Assembly (NCBI RefSeq): GCF_002973525.1
Contig: NZ_PVEN01000017.1
Coordinates: 1-64,000, forward strand
Source of the DNA: Paraburkholderia sp. BL21I4N1
GTDB taxonomy: Bacteria > Pseudomonadota > Gammaproteobacteria > Burkholderiales > Burkholderiaceae
Length of the DNA stretch: 64,000 bases
Reading direction: 5' to 3'
Below, piece after piece: positions 8,801-17,717 of this stretch; position 1 is the first letter of the stretch; every line of letters starts with the position of its first letter. The notes below the pieces were generated by a model, which saw nothing but the letters and a program-made list of their open reading frames with translations, searched no databases and was not told where the DNA came from. Both the position numbers and the translations under genes were made by a program.

Positions 8801-9959
8801 TATGCTCGACGGCAAGGTCGCGAACGGCGGTCCGAAGAAGCTGGCGAAGGGCACGAAGATCGAACAGGCTTACCTGCAAGATCTGGATCACTACCACTGG
8901 TTCGACATTCGCCTCGCGGACGAAGAAGCAGCGGCTCAGCTCGAAGCCATCAAGGACTCGATCGAACAGAAGCGTCATCAGTTCGATCTGGCGTTCGAAG
9001 AAAAGCGCAAGAAGCTCACGCAAGGCGACGAACTGCCGCCGGGCGTGCTGAAGATGGTCAAGGTGTATCTGGCGGTCAAGCGTCGTCTGCAGCCTGGCGA
9101 CAAGATGGCTGGTCGTCACGGTAACAAGGGTGTCGTGTCAAAGATCGTGCCGATCGAAGACATGCCGTACATGGCCGACGGCCGTCCGGCTGACGTCGTT
9201 CTGAACCCGCTCGGCGTGCCGTCGCGGATGAACGTGGGTCAGGTTCTCGAAGTGCATCTGGGTTGGGCCGCGAAGGGTCTGGGCTGGCGTATCGGCGAAA
9301 TGCTGCAACGTCAGGCGAAGATCGCTGAACTGCGCGAATTCCTGATCAAGATCTACAACGAGTCGGGCCGCGCCGAAGAGCTGGACAGTTTCACCGACGA
9401 CGAAATCGTCGAGCTGGCAAAGAACCTGCGCGAAGGCGTGCCGTTCGCAACGCCGGTGTTCGACGGCGCGACGGAAGAAGAAATGTCGCGCGCGCTGGAT
9501 CTGGCATTCCCGGACGACATCGCGAAGAACCTCGGCATGACGCCGTCGAAGAATCAGGTTCGTCTGTACGACGGCCGCACGGGCGAGATGTTTGAACGTA
9601 CGGTGACGGTCGGCTACATGCATTACCTGAAACTGCACCACTTGGTCGACGACAAGATGCACGCGCGTTCCACGGGCCCGTACTCGCTCGTGACGCAGCA
9701 GCCGTTGGGCGGTAAGGCGCAGTTCGGTGGCCAGCGTTTCGGTGAAATGGAAGTGTGGGCGCTCGAAGCGTACGGCGCATCGTACGTGCTGCAAGAAATG
9801 CTGACGGTGAAGTCGGATGACGTGACAGGCCGGACCAAGGTGTATGAGAACCTGGTCAAGGGCGATCACGTGATCGATGCAGGCATGCCGGAATCCTTCA
9901 ACGTGTTGGTGAAGGAAATCCGCTCGCTGGGTATCGACATCGACCTCGACCGCAACTAA
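5853..9959 (+). CDS. rpoB: DNA-directed RNA polymerase subunit beta
   Basis: A full-length 1368-residue beta subunit. The rifampicin-pocket region (SSQLSQFMDQ to ITHKRRVSALG, near residues 512-535) matches the family, with one T where E. coli has N in DQTNPLSE and no obvious resistance substitution. GRHGNKGVVSKI near 1090 and the C-terminal segment that pairs with beta' are present. ATG 5853 starts the normal N-terminus MQYSFTEKKRIRKSF. rpoC follows after 21 bases with its own GGAGAG site. Confidence 0.99.
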   Translation: MQYSFTEKKRIRKSFAKRPIVHQVPFLLATQLESFSTFLQADTSSTQRKPEGLQAAFTSVFPIVSHNGFARLEFVSYMLSPPAFNIKECQQRGLTYCSALRAKVRLVLLDKESPSKPVVKEVKEQEVYMGEIPLMTPTGSFVINGTERVIVSQLHRSPGVFFEHDKGKTHSSGKLLFSARIIPYRGSWLDFEFDPKDVLYFRVDRRRKMPVTILLKAIGLTPEQILANFFVFDNFTLMPEGAQMEFVPERLRGEVARFDITDRDGNVIVQKDKRINAKHIRDLDNAKTKFISVPEDYLLGRVLAKNVVDGDTGEVIANANDEITETVLEKLRESKIKDIQTLYTNDLDQGPYISSTLRIDETADKMAARIAIYRMMRPGEPPTEEAVEALFNRLFYSEDAYDLSKVGRMKFNRRVGRDEIIGPMTLQDDDILATIKILVELRNGKGEVDDIDHLGNRRVRCVGELAENQFRAGLVRVERAVKERLGQAESENLMPHDLINSKPISSAIREFFGSSQLSQFMDQTNPLSEITHKRRVSALGPGGLTRERAGFEVRDVHPTHYGRVCPIETPEGPNIGLINSLALYAHLNEYGFLETPYRKVVDSKVTDQIDYLSAIEEGRYVIAQANAAVAADGSLTDELVSSREAGETLMVTPDRIQYMDVAPSQIVSVAASLIPFLEHDDANRALMGSNMQRQAVPCLRPEKAVVGTGIERTVAVDSGTTVQAFRGGVVDYVDAGRMVIRVNDDEAVAGDVGVDIYNLIKYTRSNQNTNINQRPIVKVGDIVSRGDVLADGASTDLGELALGQNMLVAFMPWNGYNFEDSILISEKVVADDRYTSIHIEELNVVARDTKLGPEEITRDISNLAEVQLGRLDESGIVYIGAEVEAGDVLVGKVTPKGETQLTPEEKLLRAIFGEKASDVKDTSLRVPSGMSGTVIDVQVFTREGIQRDKRAQQIIDDELKRYRLDLNDQLRIVEGDAFQRLARMLDGKVANGGPKKLAKGTKIEQAYLQDLDHYHWFDIRLADEEAAAQLEAIKDSIEQKRHQFDLAFEEKRKKLTQGDELPPGVLKMVKVYLAVKRRLQPGDKMAGRHGNKGVVSKIVPIEDMPYMADGRPADVVLNPLGVPSRMNVGQVLEVHLGWAAKGLGWRIGEMLQRQAKIAELREFLIKIYNESGRAEELDSFTDDEIVELAKNLREGVPFATPVFDGATEEEMSRALDLAFPDDIAKNLGMTPSKNQVRLYDGRTGEMFERTVTVGYMHYLKLHHLVDDKMHARSTGPYSLVTQQPLGGKAQFGGQRFGEMEVWALEAYGASYVLQEMLTVKSDDVTGRTKVYENLVKGDHVIDAGMPESFNVLVKEIRSLGIDIDLDRN

Positions 9960-9980
9960 TCGGACTACGGAGAGAAGGCA

Positions 9981-12900
9981 ATGAAAGCTCTGCTCGATCT
10001 ATTCAAGCAAGTCCAACAACCCGAAGTTTTTGACGCGATCAAGATCGGTCTGGCATCGCCGGACAAGATCCGTTCGTGGTCGTTCGGCGAAGTGAAGAAG
10101 CCGGAAACCATCAACTACCGGACGTTCAAGCCGGAACGCGATGGTCTGTTCTGCGCAAAGATCTTCGGGCCGATCAAAGACTACGAATGCCTTTGCGGCA
10201 AGTACAAGCGCCTGAAGCACCGTGGCGTGATCTGCGAGAAGTGCGGCGTCGAAGTGACGCTGGCGAAGGTGCGTCGTGAACGGATGGGCCACATCGAGTT
10301 GGCCTCGCCGGTCGCGCACATCTGGTTCCTGAAGTCGCTGCCGTCGCGTCTGGGCATGGTGCTCGACATGACGCTGCGCGACATCGAACGCGTGCTGTAC
10401 TTCGAAGCATACGTGGTGATCGATCCGGGCATGACGCCGCTGAAAGCGCGGCAGATCATGACCGAAGAGGATTACTACAACAAGGTCGAAGAATACGGTG
10501 ACGAATTCCGTGCCGAGATGGGCGCGGAAGGCGTTCGCGAGCTGCTGCGCGCGATCAACATCGACGAACAGGTCGAGATGCTGCGCACCGAACTCAAGAA
10601 CACGGGTTCGGAAGCGAAGATCAAGAAGTACGCGAAGCGCCTGAAGGTGCTCGAGGCTTTCCAGCGTTCGGGCATCAAGCCTGACTGGATGGTGCTCGAA
10701 GTGCTGCCGGTGCTGCCGCCGGAACTGCGTCCGCTGGTGCCGCTGGACGGCGGTCGTTTCGCGACGTCGGACCTGAACGACCTGTATCGCCGCGTGATCA
10801 ACCGTAACAACCGGTTGAAGCGTCTGCTCGAACTCAAGGCGCCTGAAATCATCGTCCGCAACGAAAAGCGGATGTTGCAGGAAGCCGTCGATTCGCTGCT
10901 CGACAACGGTCGTCGCGGTAAGGCCATGACGGGTGCGAACAAGCGTCCGCTGAAATCGCTCGCTGACATGATCAAGGGTAAGGGCGGTCGTTTCCGTCAG
11001 AACTTGCTCGGTAAGCGCGTTGACTATTCGGGCCGTTCGGTGATCGTGGTCGGTCCGACGCTCAAGCTGCATCAGTGCGGTCTGCCGAAGCTGATGGCGC
11101 TCGAACTGTTCAAGCCGTTCATCTTCAACAAGCTCGAAGTGATGGGTGTTGCTACCACCATCAAGGCTGCGAAGAAAGAAGTCGAGAACCAGACGCCGGT
11201 GGTGTGGGACATCCTCGAAGAGGTGATCCGCGAACATCCGGTGATGCTGAACCGTGCGCCTACTCTTCACCGTCTTGGCATTCAGGCTTTCGAGCCGGTG
11301 CTGATCGAAGGTAAGGCAATTCAGCTGCACCCGCTCGTTTGCGCGGCGTTCAACGCCGACTTCGACGGTGACCAGATGGCTGTTCACGTGCCGCTGTCGC
11401 TGGAAGCGCAGATGGAAGCGCGCACGCTGATGCTGGCGTCGAACAACGTCCTGTTCCCGGCCAACGGCGATCCGTCGATCGTGCCGTCGCAGGATATCGT
11501 GCTCGGTCTGTACTACGCGACTCGCGAAGCTGTGAACGCCAAGGGCGAAGGCCTGACGTTCACGGGCGTTTCGGAAGCGCTGCGTGCTTACGAGAACAAG
11601 GAAGTCGAGCTGGCTTCGCGCGTCAACGTTCGGATCACGGAAATGGTCCACAACGAAGACAAGTCGGAAGGCGCGCCGGCGTTCGTGCCGAAGATCACGT
11701 TGTACGCAACTACGGTCGGCCGTTCGATTCTGTCGGAAATTCTGCCGCCGGGTCTGCCGTTCTCGGTGCTGAACAAGCCGCTGAAGAAGAAGGAAATCTC
11801 GCGCCTCATCAACACCGCATTCCGCAAGTGTGGTCTGCGCGAAACGGTGATTTTCGCCGATCAGTTGATGCAGTCGGGTTTCCGTCTGGCAACGCGCGCC
11901 GGTATCTCGATCTGCGTCGACGACATGCTCGTACCGCCGCAGAAGGAAACCATCGTCGGCGACGCCGCGAAGAAGGTGAAAGAGTACGACCGCCAGTACA
12001 TGTCGGGTCTCGTCACGTCGCAAGAGCGCTACAACAACGTGGTCGACATCTGGTCGGCAACGTCGGAAGCGGTCGGTAAGGCGATGATGGAACAGCTGTC
12101 GACAGAACCGGTGGTGGACCGCGACGGCAACGAAACGCGTCAGGAATCGTTCAACTCGATTTACATGATGGCGGACTCGGGTGCTCGTGGTTCCGCGGTT
12201 CAGATTCGTCAGCTGGCCGGTATGCGTGGCCTGATGGCGAAGCCGGACGGCTCGATCATCGAAACGCCGATTACGGCGAACTTCCGTGAAGGCCTGAACG
12301 TGTTGCAGTACTTCATCTCGACCCACGGTGCACGTAAGGGTCTGGCTGATACGGCACTGAAGACGGCAAACTCGGGTTACCTGACGCGTCGTCTGGTTGA
12401 CGTGACGCAGGATCTGGTGGTGGTCGAGGACGATTGCGGTACGTCCAACGGCGTTGCCATGAAGGCGTTGGTCGAAGGCGGTGAAGTCGTTGAAGCGCTG
12501 CGTGACCGTATCTTGGGTCGCGTGACGGTGGCTGACGTCGTCAATCCGGAAACGCAGGAAACGCTGTACGAAACGGGCACTCTGCTCGACGAAGACTCGG
12601 TCGAGGAAATCGAACGCCTCGGCATCGACGAAGTGCGCGTGCGTACGCCGCTGACTTGCGAAACGCGTTACGGCCTGTGCGCAGCCTGCTACGGTCGCGA
12701 TTTGGGCCGCGGCTCGTCGGTCAACGTCGGTGAAGCAGTCGGCGTGATCGCTGCTCAGTCGATCGGTGAACCGGGCACGCAGCTCACGATGCGTACGTTC
12801 CACATCGGTGGTGCGGCGTCGCGTGCGGCAGTGGCCTCGTCGGTTGAAGCGAAGTCGAACGGTACGGTGCGTTTCACGGCAACGATGCGTTACGTCACCA

Positions 12901-14219
12901 ACGCGAAGGGCGAGCAGATCGTCATCTCGCGTTCGGGCGAAGCGATGATCACCGACGACCATGGTCGCGAGCGTGAACGTCACAAGGTGCCGTATGGCGC
13001 GACGCTGTTGCAGCTGGACGGCGCGCAGATCAAGGCCGGCACGCAACTGGCGCAGTGGGATCCGCTGACGCGTCCGATCATCACCGAGTGGGGCGGTACG
13101 GTGAAGTTCGAAAACGTCGAGGAAGGCGTGACGGTTGCGAAGCAGATCGACGATGTGACGGGTCTGTCCACGCTGGTCGTGATCGACGTGAAGCGTCGTG
13201 GCTCGCAAGCAGCGAAGACGGTGCGTCCGCAGGTCAAGCTGCTCGACGCGAACGGCGAGGAAGTCAAGATCCCGAACACCGAGCACTCTGTGCAGATCGG
13301 CTTCCAGGTCGGCGCTCTGATCACCGTGAAGGACGGTCAGCAAGTGCAGGTCGGTGAAGTGCTCGCACGGATCCCGGTTGAATCGCAGAAAACTCGTGAC
13401 ATTACCGGTGGTCTGCCGCGTGTGGCCGAACTGTTCGAAGCGCGCTCGCCGAAGGACGCCGGTATTCTGGCGGAAGTCACGGGCACGACGTCGTTCGGTA
13501 AGGACACGAAGGGCAAGCAGCGTCTCGTTATCACGGACCTCGAGGGCAACCAGCACGAGTTCCTGATCGCGAAGGAAAAGCAGGTTCTGGTGCACGATGG
13601 TCAAGTCGTCAACAAGGGCGAAATGATTGTCGACGGGCCGGCTGATCCGCACGACATTCTGCGTTTGCAAGGCGTCGAAGCGCTGGCGCGCTACATCGTG
13701 GACGAAGTGCAGGACGTGTATCGTCTGCAGGGCGTGAAGATCAATGACAAGCACATTGAAGTGATCGTCCGTCAGATGCTGCGCCGCGTGCAGATCGTCG
13801 ATAACGGTGACACGCGCTTCATCATGGGCGAACAAGTCGAGCGTTCGGATATGCTCGACGAGAACGACCGGATGGCTGCGGAAGACAAGATCCCGGCAAC
13901 GTACGAGAACGTCTTGCTCGGTATTACGAAGGCGTCGCTGTCCACCGATTCGTTCATCTCGGCGGCATCGTTCCAGGAAACGACCCGCGTGCTGACCGAA
14001 GCGGCGATCATGGGCAAGCGCGACGACCTGCGTGGTCTGAAGGAAAACGTGATCGTCGGCCGTCTGATTCCGGCCGGTACGGGTCTCGCGTTCCACAAGG
14101 CACGCAAGAGCAAGGAACTGTCCGACCGCGAGCGTTTCGATCAGATCGCAGCGGAAGAGTCGTTCGAGTTCGGTACGCCGGAAACCCCGGCCGCCGAACA
14201 GCAGCACTCCGGCGAATAA
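9981..14219 (+). CDS. rpoC: DNA-directed RNA polymerase subunit beta'
   Basis: 1412 residues, full length. An N-terminal zinc ribbon (CLCGKYKRLKHRGVICEKC, near 70-90) and the absolutely conserved active-site loop NADFDGDQMAVH (near 455-466), whose aspartates hold the catalytic magnesium, are visible. The bridge-helix and trigger-loop region and the second zinc cluster (CETRYGLCAACYG, near 893) are also present. It is the last gene of the operon and a strong terminator follows. Confidence 0.99.
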   Translation: MKALLDLFKQVQQPEVFDAIKIGLASPDKIRSWSFGEVKKPETINYRTFKPERDGLFCAKIFGPIKDYECLCGKYKRLKHRGVICEKCGVEVTLAKVRRERMGHIELASPVAHIWFLKSLPSRLGMVLDMTLRDIERVLYFEAYVVIDPGMTPLKARQIMTEEDYYNKVEEYGDEFRAEMGAEGVRELLRAINIDEQVEMLRTELKNTGSEAKIKKYAKRLKVLEAFQRSGIKPDWMVLEVLPVLPPELRPLVPLDGGRFATSDLNDLYRRVINRNNRLKRLLELKAPEIIVRNEKRMLQEAVDSLLDNGRRGKAMTGANKRPLKSLADMIKGKGGRFRQNLLGKRVDYSGRSVIVVGPTLKLHQCGLPKLMALELFKPFIFNKLEVMGVATTIKAAKKEVENQTPVVWDILEEVIREHPVMLNRAPTLHRLGIQAFEPVLIEGKAIQLHPLVCAAFNADFDGDQMAVHVPLSLEAQMEARTLMLASNNVLFPANGDPSIVPSQDIVLGLYYATREAVNAKGEGLTFTGVSEALRAYENKEVELASRVNVRITEMVHNEDKSEGAPAFVPKITLYATTVGRSILSEILPPGLPFSVLNKPLKKKEISRLINTAFRKCGLRETVIFADQLMQSGFRLATRAGISICVDDMLVPPQKETIVGDAAKKVKEYDRQYMSGLVTSQERYNNVVDIWSATSEAVGKAMMEQLSTEPVVDRDGNETRQESFNSIYMMADSGARGSAVQIRQLAGMRGLMAKPDGSIIETPITANFREGLNVLQYFISTHGARKGLADTALKTANSGYLTRRLVDVTQDLVVVEDDCGTSNGVAMKALVEGGEVVEALRDRILGRVTVADVVNPETQETLYETGTLLDEDSVEEIERLGIDEVRVRTPLTCETRYGLCAACYGRDLGRGSSVNVGEAVGVIAAQSIGEPGTQLTMRTFHIGGAASRAAVASSVEAKSNGTVRFTATMRYVTNAKGEQIVISRSGEAMITDDHGRERERHKVPYGATLLQLDGAQIKAGTQLAQWDPLTRPIITEWGGTVKFENVEEGVTVAKQIDDVTGLSTLVVIDVKRRGSQAAKTVRPQVKLLDANGEEVKIPNTEHSVQIGFQVGALITVKDGQQVQVGEVLARIPVESQKTRDITGGLPRVAELFEARSPKDAGILAEVTGTTSFGKDTKGKQRLVITDLEGNQHEFLIAKEKQVLVHDGQVVNKGEMIVDGPADPHDILRLQGVEALARYIVDEVQDVYRLQGVKINDKHIEVIVRQMLRRVQIVDNGDTRFIMGEQVERSDMLDENDRMAAEDKIPATYENVLLGITKASLSTDSFISAASFQETTRVLTEAAIMGKRDDLRGLKENVIVGRLIPAGTGLAFHKARKSKELSDRERFDQIAAEESFEFGTPETPAAEQQHSGE

Positions 14220-14256
14220 GTGCAGGCGGCGAGAGCCGCTTTTGCTGAACGCTGAC

Positions 14257-14290
14257 AAAACCGCCCGGTTTCGACCGGGCGGTTTTTTTT
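14257..14290 (+). terminator. rpoBC operon terminator
   Basis: CCGCCCGGT-TTCG-ACCGGGCGG forms a perfect 9-bp stem extended by four A-T pairs, capped by a TTCG tetraloop and followed by eight T. A textbook intrinsic terminator 37 bases after rpoC. Confidence 0.95.
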
Positions 14291-14486
14291 CGCCCTTCAT
14301 CTAGCGCGTCGATCGTGATGGTCGTAACCGGCACCAAATACATGCATGGCGAGGAACGGGCGATTCGCATCCACGTGTCTTCCGATTTCCTAAGCCGAAC
14401 GGCTAACGTGTGCAAACGTTTCGGGCGGCGCGCCGACGGGTTGGTAAAATCCGTCCACCGGCATCGCGCTGTTCAACCTCTATCTC

Positions 14487-16334
14487 ATGTCCCGTCCGCT
14501 CCAGATCCTCAACGAAGTCTTCGGCTATCCCGCGTTCAGAGGGCAGCAGGGCGAAATTGTCGAGCATGTCTCGGCCGGCGGCGACTGTCTGGTGCTAATG
14601 CCCACTGGCGGCGGCAAATCGTTGTGTTATCAGATTCCCTCTCTGGTCCGGCGTGAAGGCGGCTTCGGCGCGGGCATTGTCGTTTCTCCGCTGATCGCGC
14701 TGATGCAGGACCAGGTCGCCGCACTCACTGAAGTAGGTGTTCGCGCGGCCTATCTGAATTCGACGCTGTCGAGCGCCGAGGCCATGGCGACCGAGCGCGC
14801 GTTGCGGGAAGGCGAGATCGACCTGCTTTACGTCGCGCCGGAGCGATTGATGACGCCGCGTTTCCAGGAGCTGCTGGAGCGCACGCGTATCGGCCTGTTC
14901 GCGATCGACGAAGCGCATTGCGTGTCGCAATGGGGGCATGATTTCCGGCCTGAATATATTCAGCTATCGGTACTGCACGAACGTTTCCCGGATGTGCCGC
15001 GCATCGCCCTCACAGCTACCGCGGACGACATTACTCGCGACGAGATCATCCATCGTCTGGCGCTGGATGATGCGCGCATTTTTGTGTCGAGCTTCGTCCG
15101 GCCGAACATTCGCTACCGCATTGTCGAAAAGGACAACGCACGTACGCAGTTGCTCGACTTCATCCGCGCCGAGCACTCGAAGCCGGACGGCACCACCGAC
15201 GCCGGCGTGGTCTATTGCTTGTCGCGTCGCAAGGTCGAAGAAACGGCGGAATGGCTCAAAGAGAAGGGCATGCGCGCGCTGCCCTATCACGCCGGCATGG
15301 AGTTCGAGATTCGCCAGAAGCATCAGGAGATGTTTCAGCGCGAAGAAGGCATCGTGATGTGCGCGACGATTGCGTTCGGCATGGGCATCGACAAGCCGGA
15401 CGTGCGCTTCGTCGCGCATCTCGACTTACCGAAGAGCGTCGAGGGCTATTACCAGGAAACTGGGCGCGCAGGCCGTGACGGCATGCCGGCGAACGCGTGG
15501 ATGGCCTACGGTCTCGGCGACGTCGTGCAGCAGCGCAAGATGATCGACGAGTCCGACGCGGACGACGCCCACAAGCGGGTGCAAACCGGCAAGCTGGACG
15601 CGTTGCTCGGGCTGTGTGAAGCCGCGACCTGCCGCCGGGTGCGTTTGCTGGCGTATTTCGGCGAGACGAGCAAGCCTTGCGGCAACTGCGACAACTGCAT
15701 CGAGCCACCGGACACGTGGGACGCCACGCGCGAGGCGCAAATGGCGCTGTCCTGCGTATTTCGCGCGCAACGGGCGAGCGGATTTCATTTTGGCGCCGGG
15801 CATCTGATCGACATCCTGCGCGGCAACCGCAGCGAAAAAATCATGCAGCGCGGCCACGAGAAGCTGACCACGTTTGGAATCGGCGCGGCGTTGGGCGAGC
15901 CGGAGTGGCGTGCGGTGTTCCGCCAACTGGTCGCATTCGGCTATCTGACTGTGGACCATGAAGGTTTCGGCTCGCTGGTCCTGACCGAGGCCAGCAAGCC
16001 GGTGCTCAAAGGTGAACAGAACGTCACCATGCGCCGTTACGTGAAACCGACGCGTAGCCGTCAGTCGTCCGCCCGTACCAGTGAGCGCGCTGACCCGACG
16101 ATCGGCATGGGGCCGCGCGAACGCGCCCGCTGGGAGCGTCTGCGTGCGTGGCGTACCGAAACGGCGAAGAGCGACGGCGTGCCCGCCTACGTGATTTTCC
16201 ACGATGCGACGCTCGCGGAGATCGCCCGTAACGGCCCCGATTCCATTGAGGATCTACGTGGCATTCCGGGTATGGGCGTGCGCAAACTCGACCGTTTCGG
16301 CGACGAATTGCTGGAAGTCGTCGCGGCGGACTAA
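14487..16334 (+). CDS. recQ: ATP-dependent DNA helicase RecQ
   Basis: 615 residues, close to E. coli RecQ (609). It is a 3'-5' helicase of recombination and fork repair. Walker A is MPTGGGKS (Lys44) and the DEAH box with its following aromatic-rich loop is IDEAHCVSQWGHDFRPEY (near 140). GRAGRDG motif VI is near 330. The RQC zinc site has four cysteines in CRRVRLLAYFGE-CGNCDNC near 382-404. A C-terminal HRDC domain runs from about 535 with GIPGMGVRKLDRFGDE. It stands alone between rpoC and the str operon. Confidence 0.97.
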   Translation: MSRPLQILNEVFGYPAFRGQQGEIVEHVSAGGDCLVLMPTGGGKSLCYQIPSLVRREGGFGAGIVVSPLIALMQDQVAALTEVGVRAAYLNSTLSSAEAMATERALREGEIDLLYVAPERLMTPRFQELLERTRIGLFAIDEAHCVSQWGHDFRPEYIQLSVLHERFPDVPRIALTATADDITRDEIIHRLALDDARIFVSSFVRPNIRYRIVEKDNARTQLLDFIRAEHSKPDGTTDAGVVYCLSRRKVEETAEWLKEKGMRALPYHAGMEFEIRQKHQEMFQREEGIVMCATIAFGMGIDKPDVRFVAHLDLPKSVEGYYQETGRAGRDGMPANAWMAYGLGDVVQQRKMIDESDADDAHKRVQTGKLDALLGLCEAATCRRVRLLAYFGETSKPCGNCDNCIEPPDTWDATREAQMALSCVFRAQRASGFHFGAGHLIDILRGNRSEKIMQRGHEKLTTFGIGAALGEPEWRAVFRQLVAFGYLTVDHEGFGSLVLTEASKPVLKGEQNVTMRRYVKPTRSRQSSARTSERADPTIGMGPRERARWERLRAWRTETAKSDGVPAYVIFHDATLAEIARNGPDSIEDLRGIPGMGVRKLDRFGDELLEVVAAD

Positions 16335-16386
16335 GGTTTGACTGCCGTCCCCGGCGTCCGGCAGGGGTGCGAAACATCGCAACCTG

Positions 16387-16416
16387 TTGACTCCCTTAGT
16401 ATTTTCGGAATATTAT
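16387..16416 (+). promoter_or_regulatory. sigma-70 promoter of the str operon
   Basis: TTGACT (16387-16392), an 18-bp spacer and TATTAT (16411-16416). The predicted start near 16423 leaves a leader of about 130 bases before rpsL. The rest of the 221-base recQ-rpsL gap shows nothing else. Confidence 0.7.
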
Positions 16417-16555
16417 GCTAGGTTCCGGTTCTTGGGATGCCTGCGCGCGGAGTTAATTCGTGCGCTGACGACCGGGTCCGGAAGTTCGATGCGCAATCGT
16501 TTCTGCTTTGCCCGGAAACAGATGCGTCGATTTTGTTCAATTTCAGGAATAAACA

Positions 16556-16936
16556 ATGCCAACCATCAATCAACTGGTTCGCAAAGGCCGCGCGTCGGAA
16601 ACGACGAAGAGCAAGAGCCCGGCTTTGCAGGACTGCCCCCAGCGTCGCGGCGTGTGCACCCGTGTGTACACCACGACGCCTAAGAAGCCTAACTCGGCAC
16701 TGCGTAAGGTTGCCAAGGTTCGTCTGACGAACGGCTTCGAAGTTATTTCGTACATCGGTGGTGAAGGCCACAACCTGCAGGAACACTCGGTCGTGCTGAT
16801 TCGCGGCGGCCGTGTCAAGGACTTGCCGGGTGTGCGTTACCACATGGTTCGCGGCTCGCTGGATACCCAGGGCGTCAAGGATCGTAAGCAAGCTCGCTCG
16901 AAGTACGGTGCGAAGCGTGCCAAGGCTGGCAAGTAA
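16556..16936 (+). CDS. rpsL: 30S ribosomal protein S12
   Basis: 126 residues. S12 sits at the decoding centre and controls accuracy. The two loops where streptomycin-resistance changes occur carry wild-type lysines (TTPKKPNSAL and GGRVKDLPGVRYH). The last residues are Lys/Arg/Ala-rich. First gene of the str operon, followed by a 177-base structured spacer and rpsG. Confidence 0.99.
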   Translation: MPTINQLVRKGRASETTKSKSPALQDCPQRRGVCTRVYTTTPKKPNSALRKVAKVRLTNGFEVISYIGGEGHNLQEHSVVLIRGGRVKDLPGVRYHMVRGSLDTQGVKDRKQARSKYGAKRAKAGK

Positions 16937-16940
16937 TTAG

Positions 16941-17030
16941 CCGGTCGGTAGTTTAAGGTCGCCTGCAAGGGCGGTATTAGCGGTGGTGCCGGAATCGCCG
17001 GTGCTGTCGAGTAAGTGGTCACCCGACCGG
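16941..17030 (+). promoter_or_regulatory. structured rpsL-rpsG spacer (possible S7 site)
   Basis: CCGGTCGG at 16941-16948 is perfectly complementary to CCGACCGG at 17023-17030, closing a 74-base loop. In E. coli the rpsL-rpsG spacer folds into the S7 repressor target. The position matches, but sequence homology was not tested. Confidence 0.4.
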
Positions 17031-17113
17031 GCTGGTAAGTCGTAAGAGATGAATCGGGTTAGTTGGTGGCCGCGGGGCTCAAAAGCTCCAACTGAAAAGT
17101 TAAAGGAAGAAAC

Positions 17114-17584
17114 ATGCCGCGTCGTCGCGAAGTCCCCAAGCGGGAAGTGTTGCCGGATCCGAAATTCGGTAACGTTGATGTAGCTAAGTTCATGAACGTG
17201 CTGATGCTCTCCGGCAAGAAGTCGGTTGCTGAGCGCATTGTGTACGGCGCTTTCGAACAGATCCAGACCAAGGGTGGCAAGGACCCGCTGGAAGTGTTCA
17301 CGGTAGCGCTCAACAACGTCAAGCCGGTGGTCGAAGTGAAGAGCCGCCGCGTTGGTGGTGCGAACTATCAGGTTCCGGTCGAAGTGCGCCCGTCGCGTCG
17401 TATGGCATTGGCGATGCGTTGGCTGCGTGAAGCCGCGAAGAAGCGCAGCGAGAAGTCGATGGCCCTGCGTCTCGCAGGTGAACTCTCCGAAGCGGCCGAA
17501 GGCCGTGGCGGCGCGATGAAGAAGCGCGACGAAGTTCACCGGATGGCAGAAGCCAACAAGGCGTTCTCGCACTTCCGTTTCTAA
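17114..17584 (+). CDS. rpsG: 30S ribosomal protein S7
   Basis: 156 residues (MPRRREVPKREVLPDPKFGN). S7 nucleates assembly of the 30S head and contacts tRNA at the E site. SRRVGGANYQVPVEVRPSRR is the conserved central motif. AAGGAAG lies upstream of the ATG. fusA follows after a hairpin-containing spacer. Confidence 0.99.
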   Translation: MPRRREVPKREVLPDPKFGNVDVAKFMNVLMLSGKKSVAERIVYGAFEQIQTKGGKDPLEVFTVALNNVKPVVEVKSRRVGGANYQVPVEVRPSRRMALAMRWLREAAKKRSEKSMALRLAGELSEAAEGRGGAMKKRDEVHRMAEANKAFSHFRF

Positions 17585-17626
17585 GCTTCCCGGCTTCGGG
17601 TTAGCAGAAAAAGCGGAAAGAAATTC

Positions 17627-17658
17627 CGGGCGGGTGCGCTTACAAAGCGCCTCGCCCG
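17627..17658 (+). other. hairpin between rpsG and fusA
   Basis: CGGGCG...CGCCCG with an inner GCGCTT-ACA-AAGCGC stem (about 13 pairs with a one-base bulge), followed by TTTGTGTT. Likely an attenuator or mRNA-processing element adjusting fusA relative to rpsG. Confidence 0.5.
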
Positions 17659-17717
17659 TTTGTGTTACAGCGCGATGGGTATTTTCTCGCATCGCGTCAT
17701 CCCAATAGAGGATCAAA

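Noticed and set aside
5982..14300. Very long open frames on the minus strand opposite rpoB and rpoC (over 1000 codons each)
   Set aside because: They mirror the G/C third-position bias of the sense genes, have no family resemblance and no ribosome sites; the same holds opposite fusA and rpsL-rpsG.
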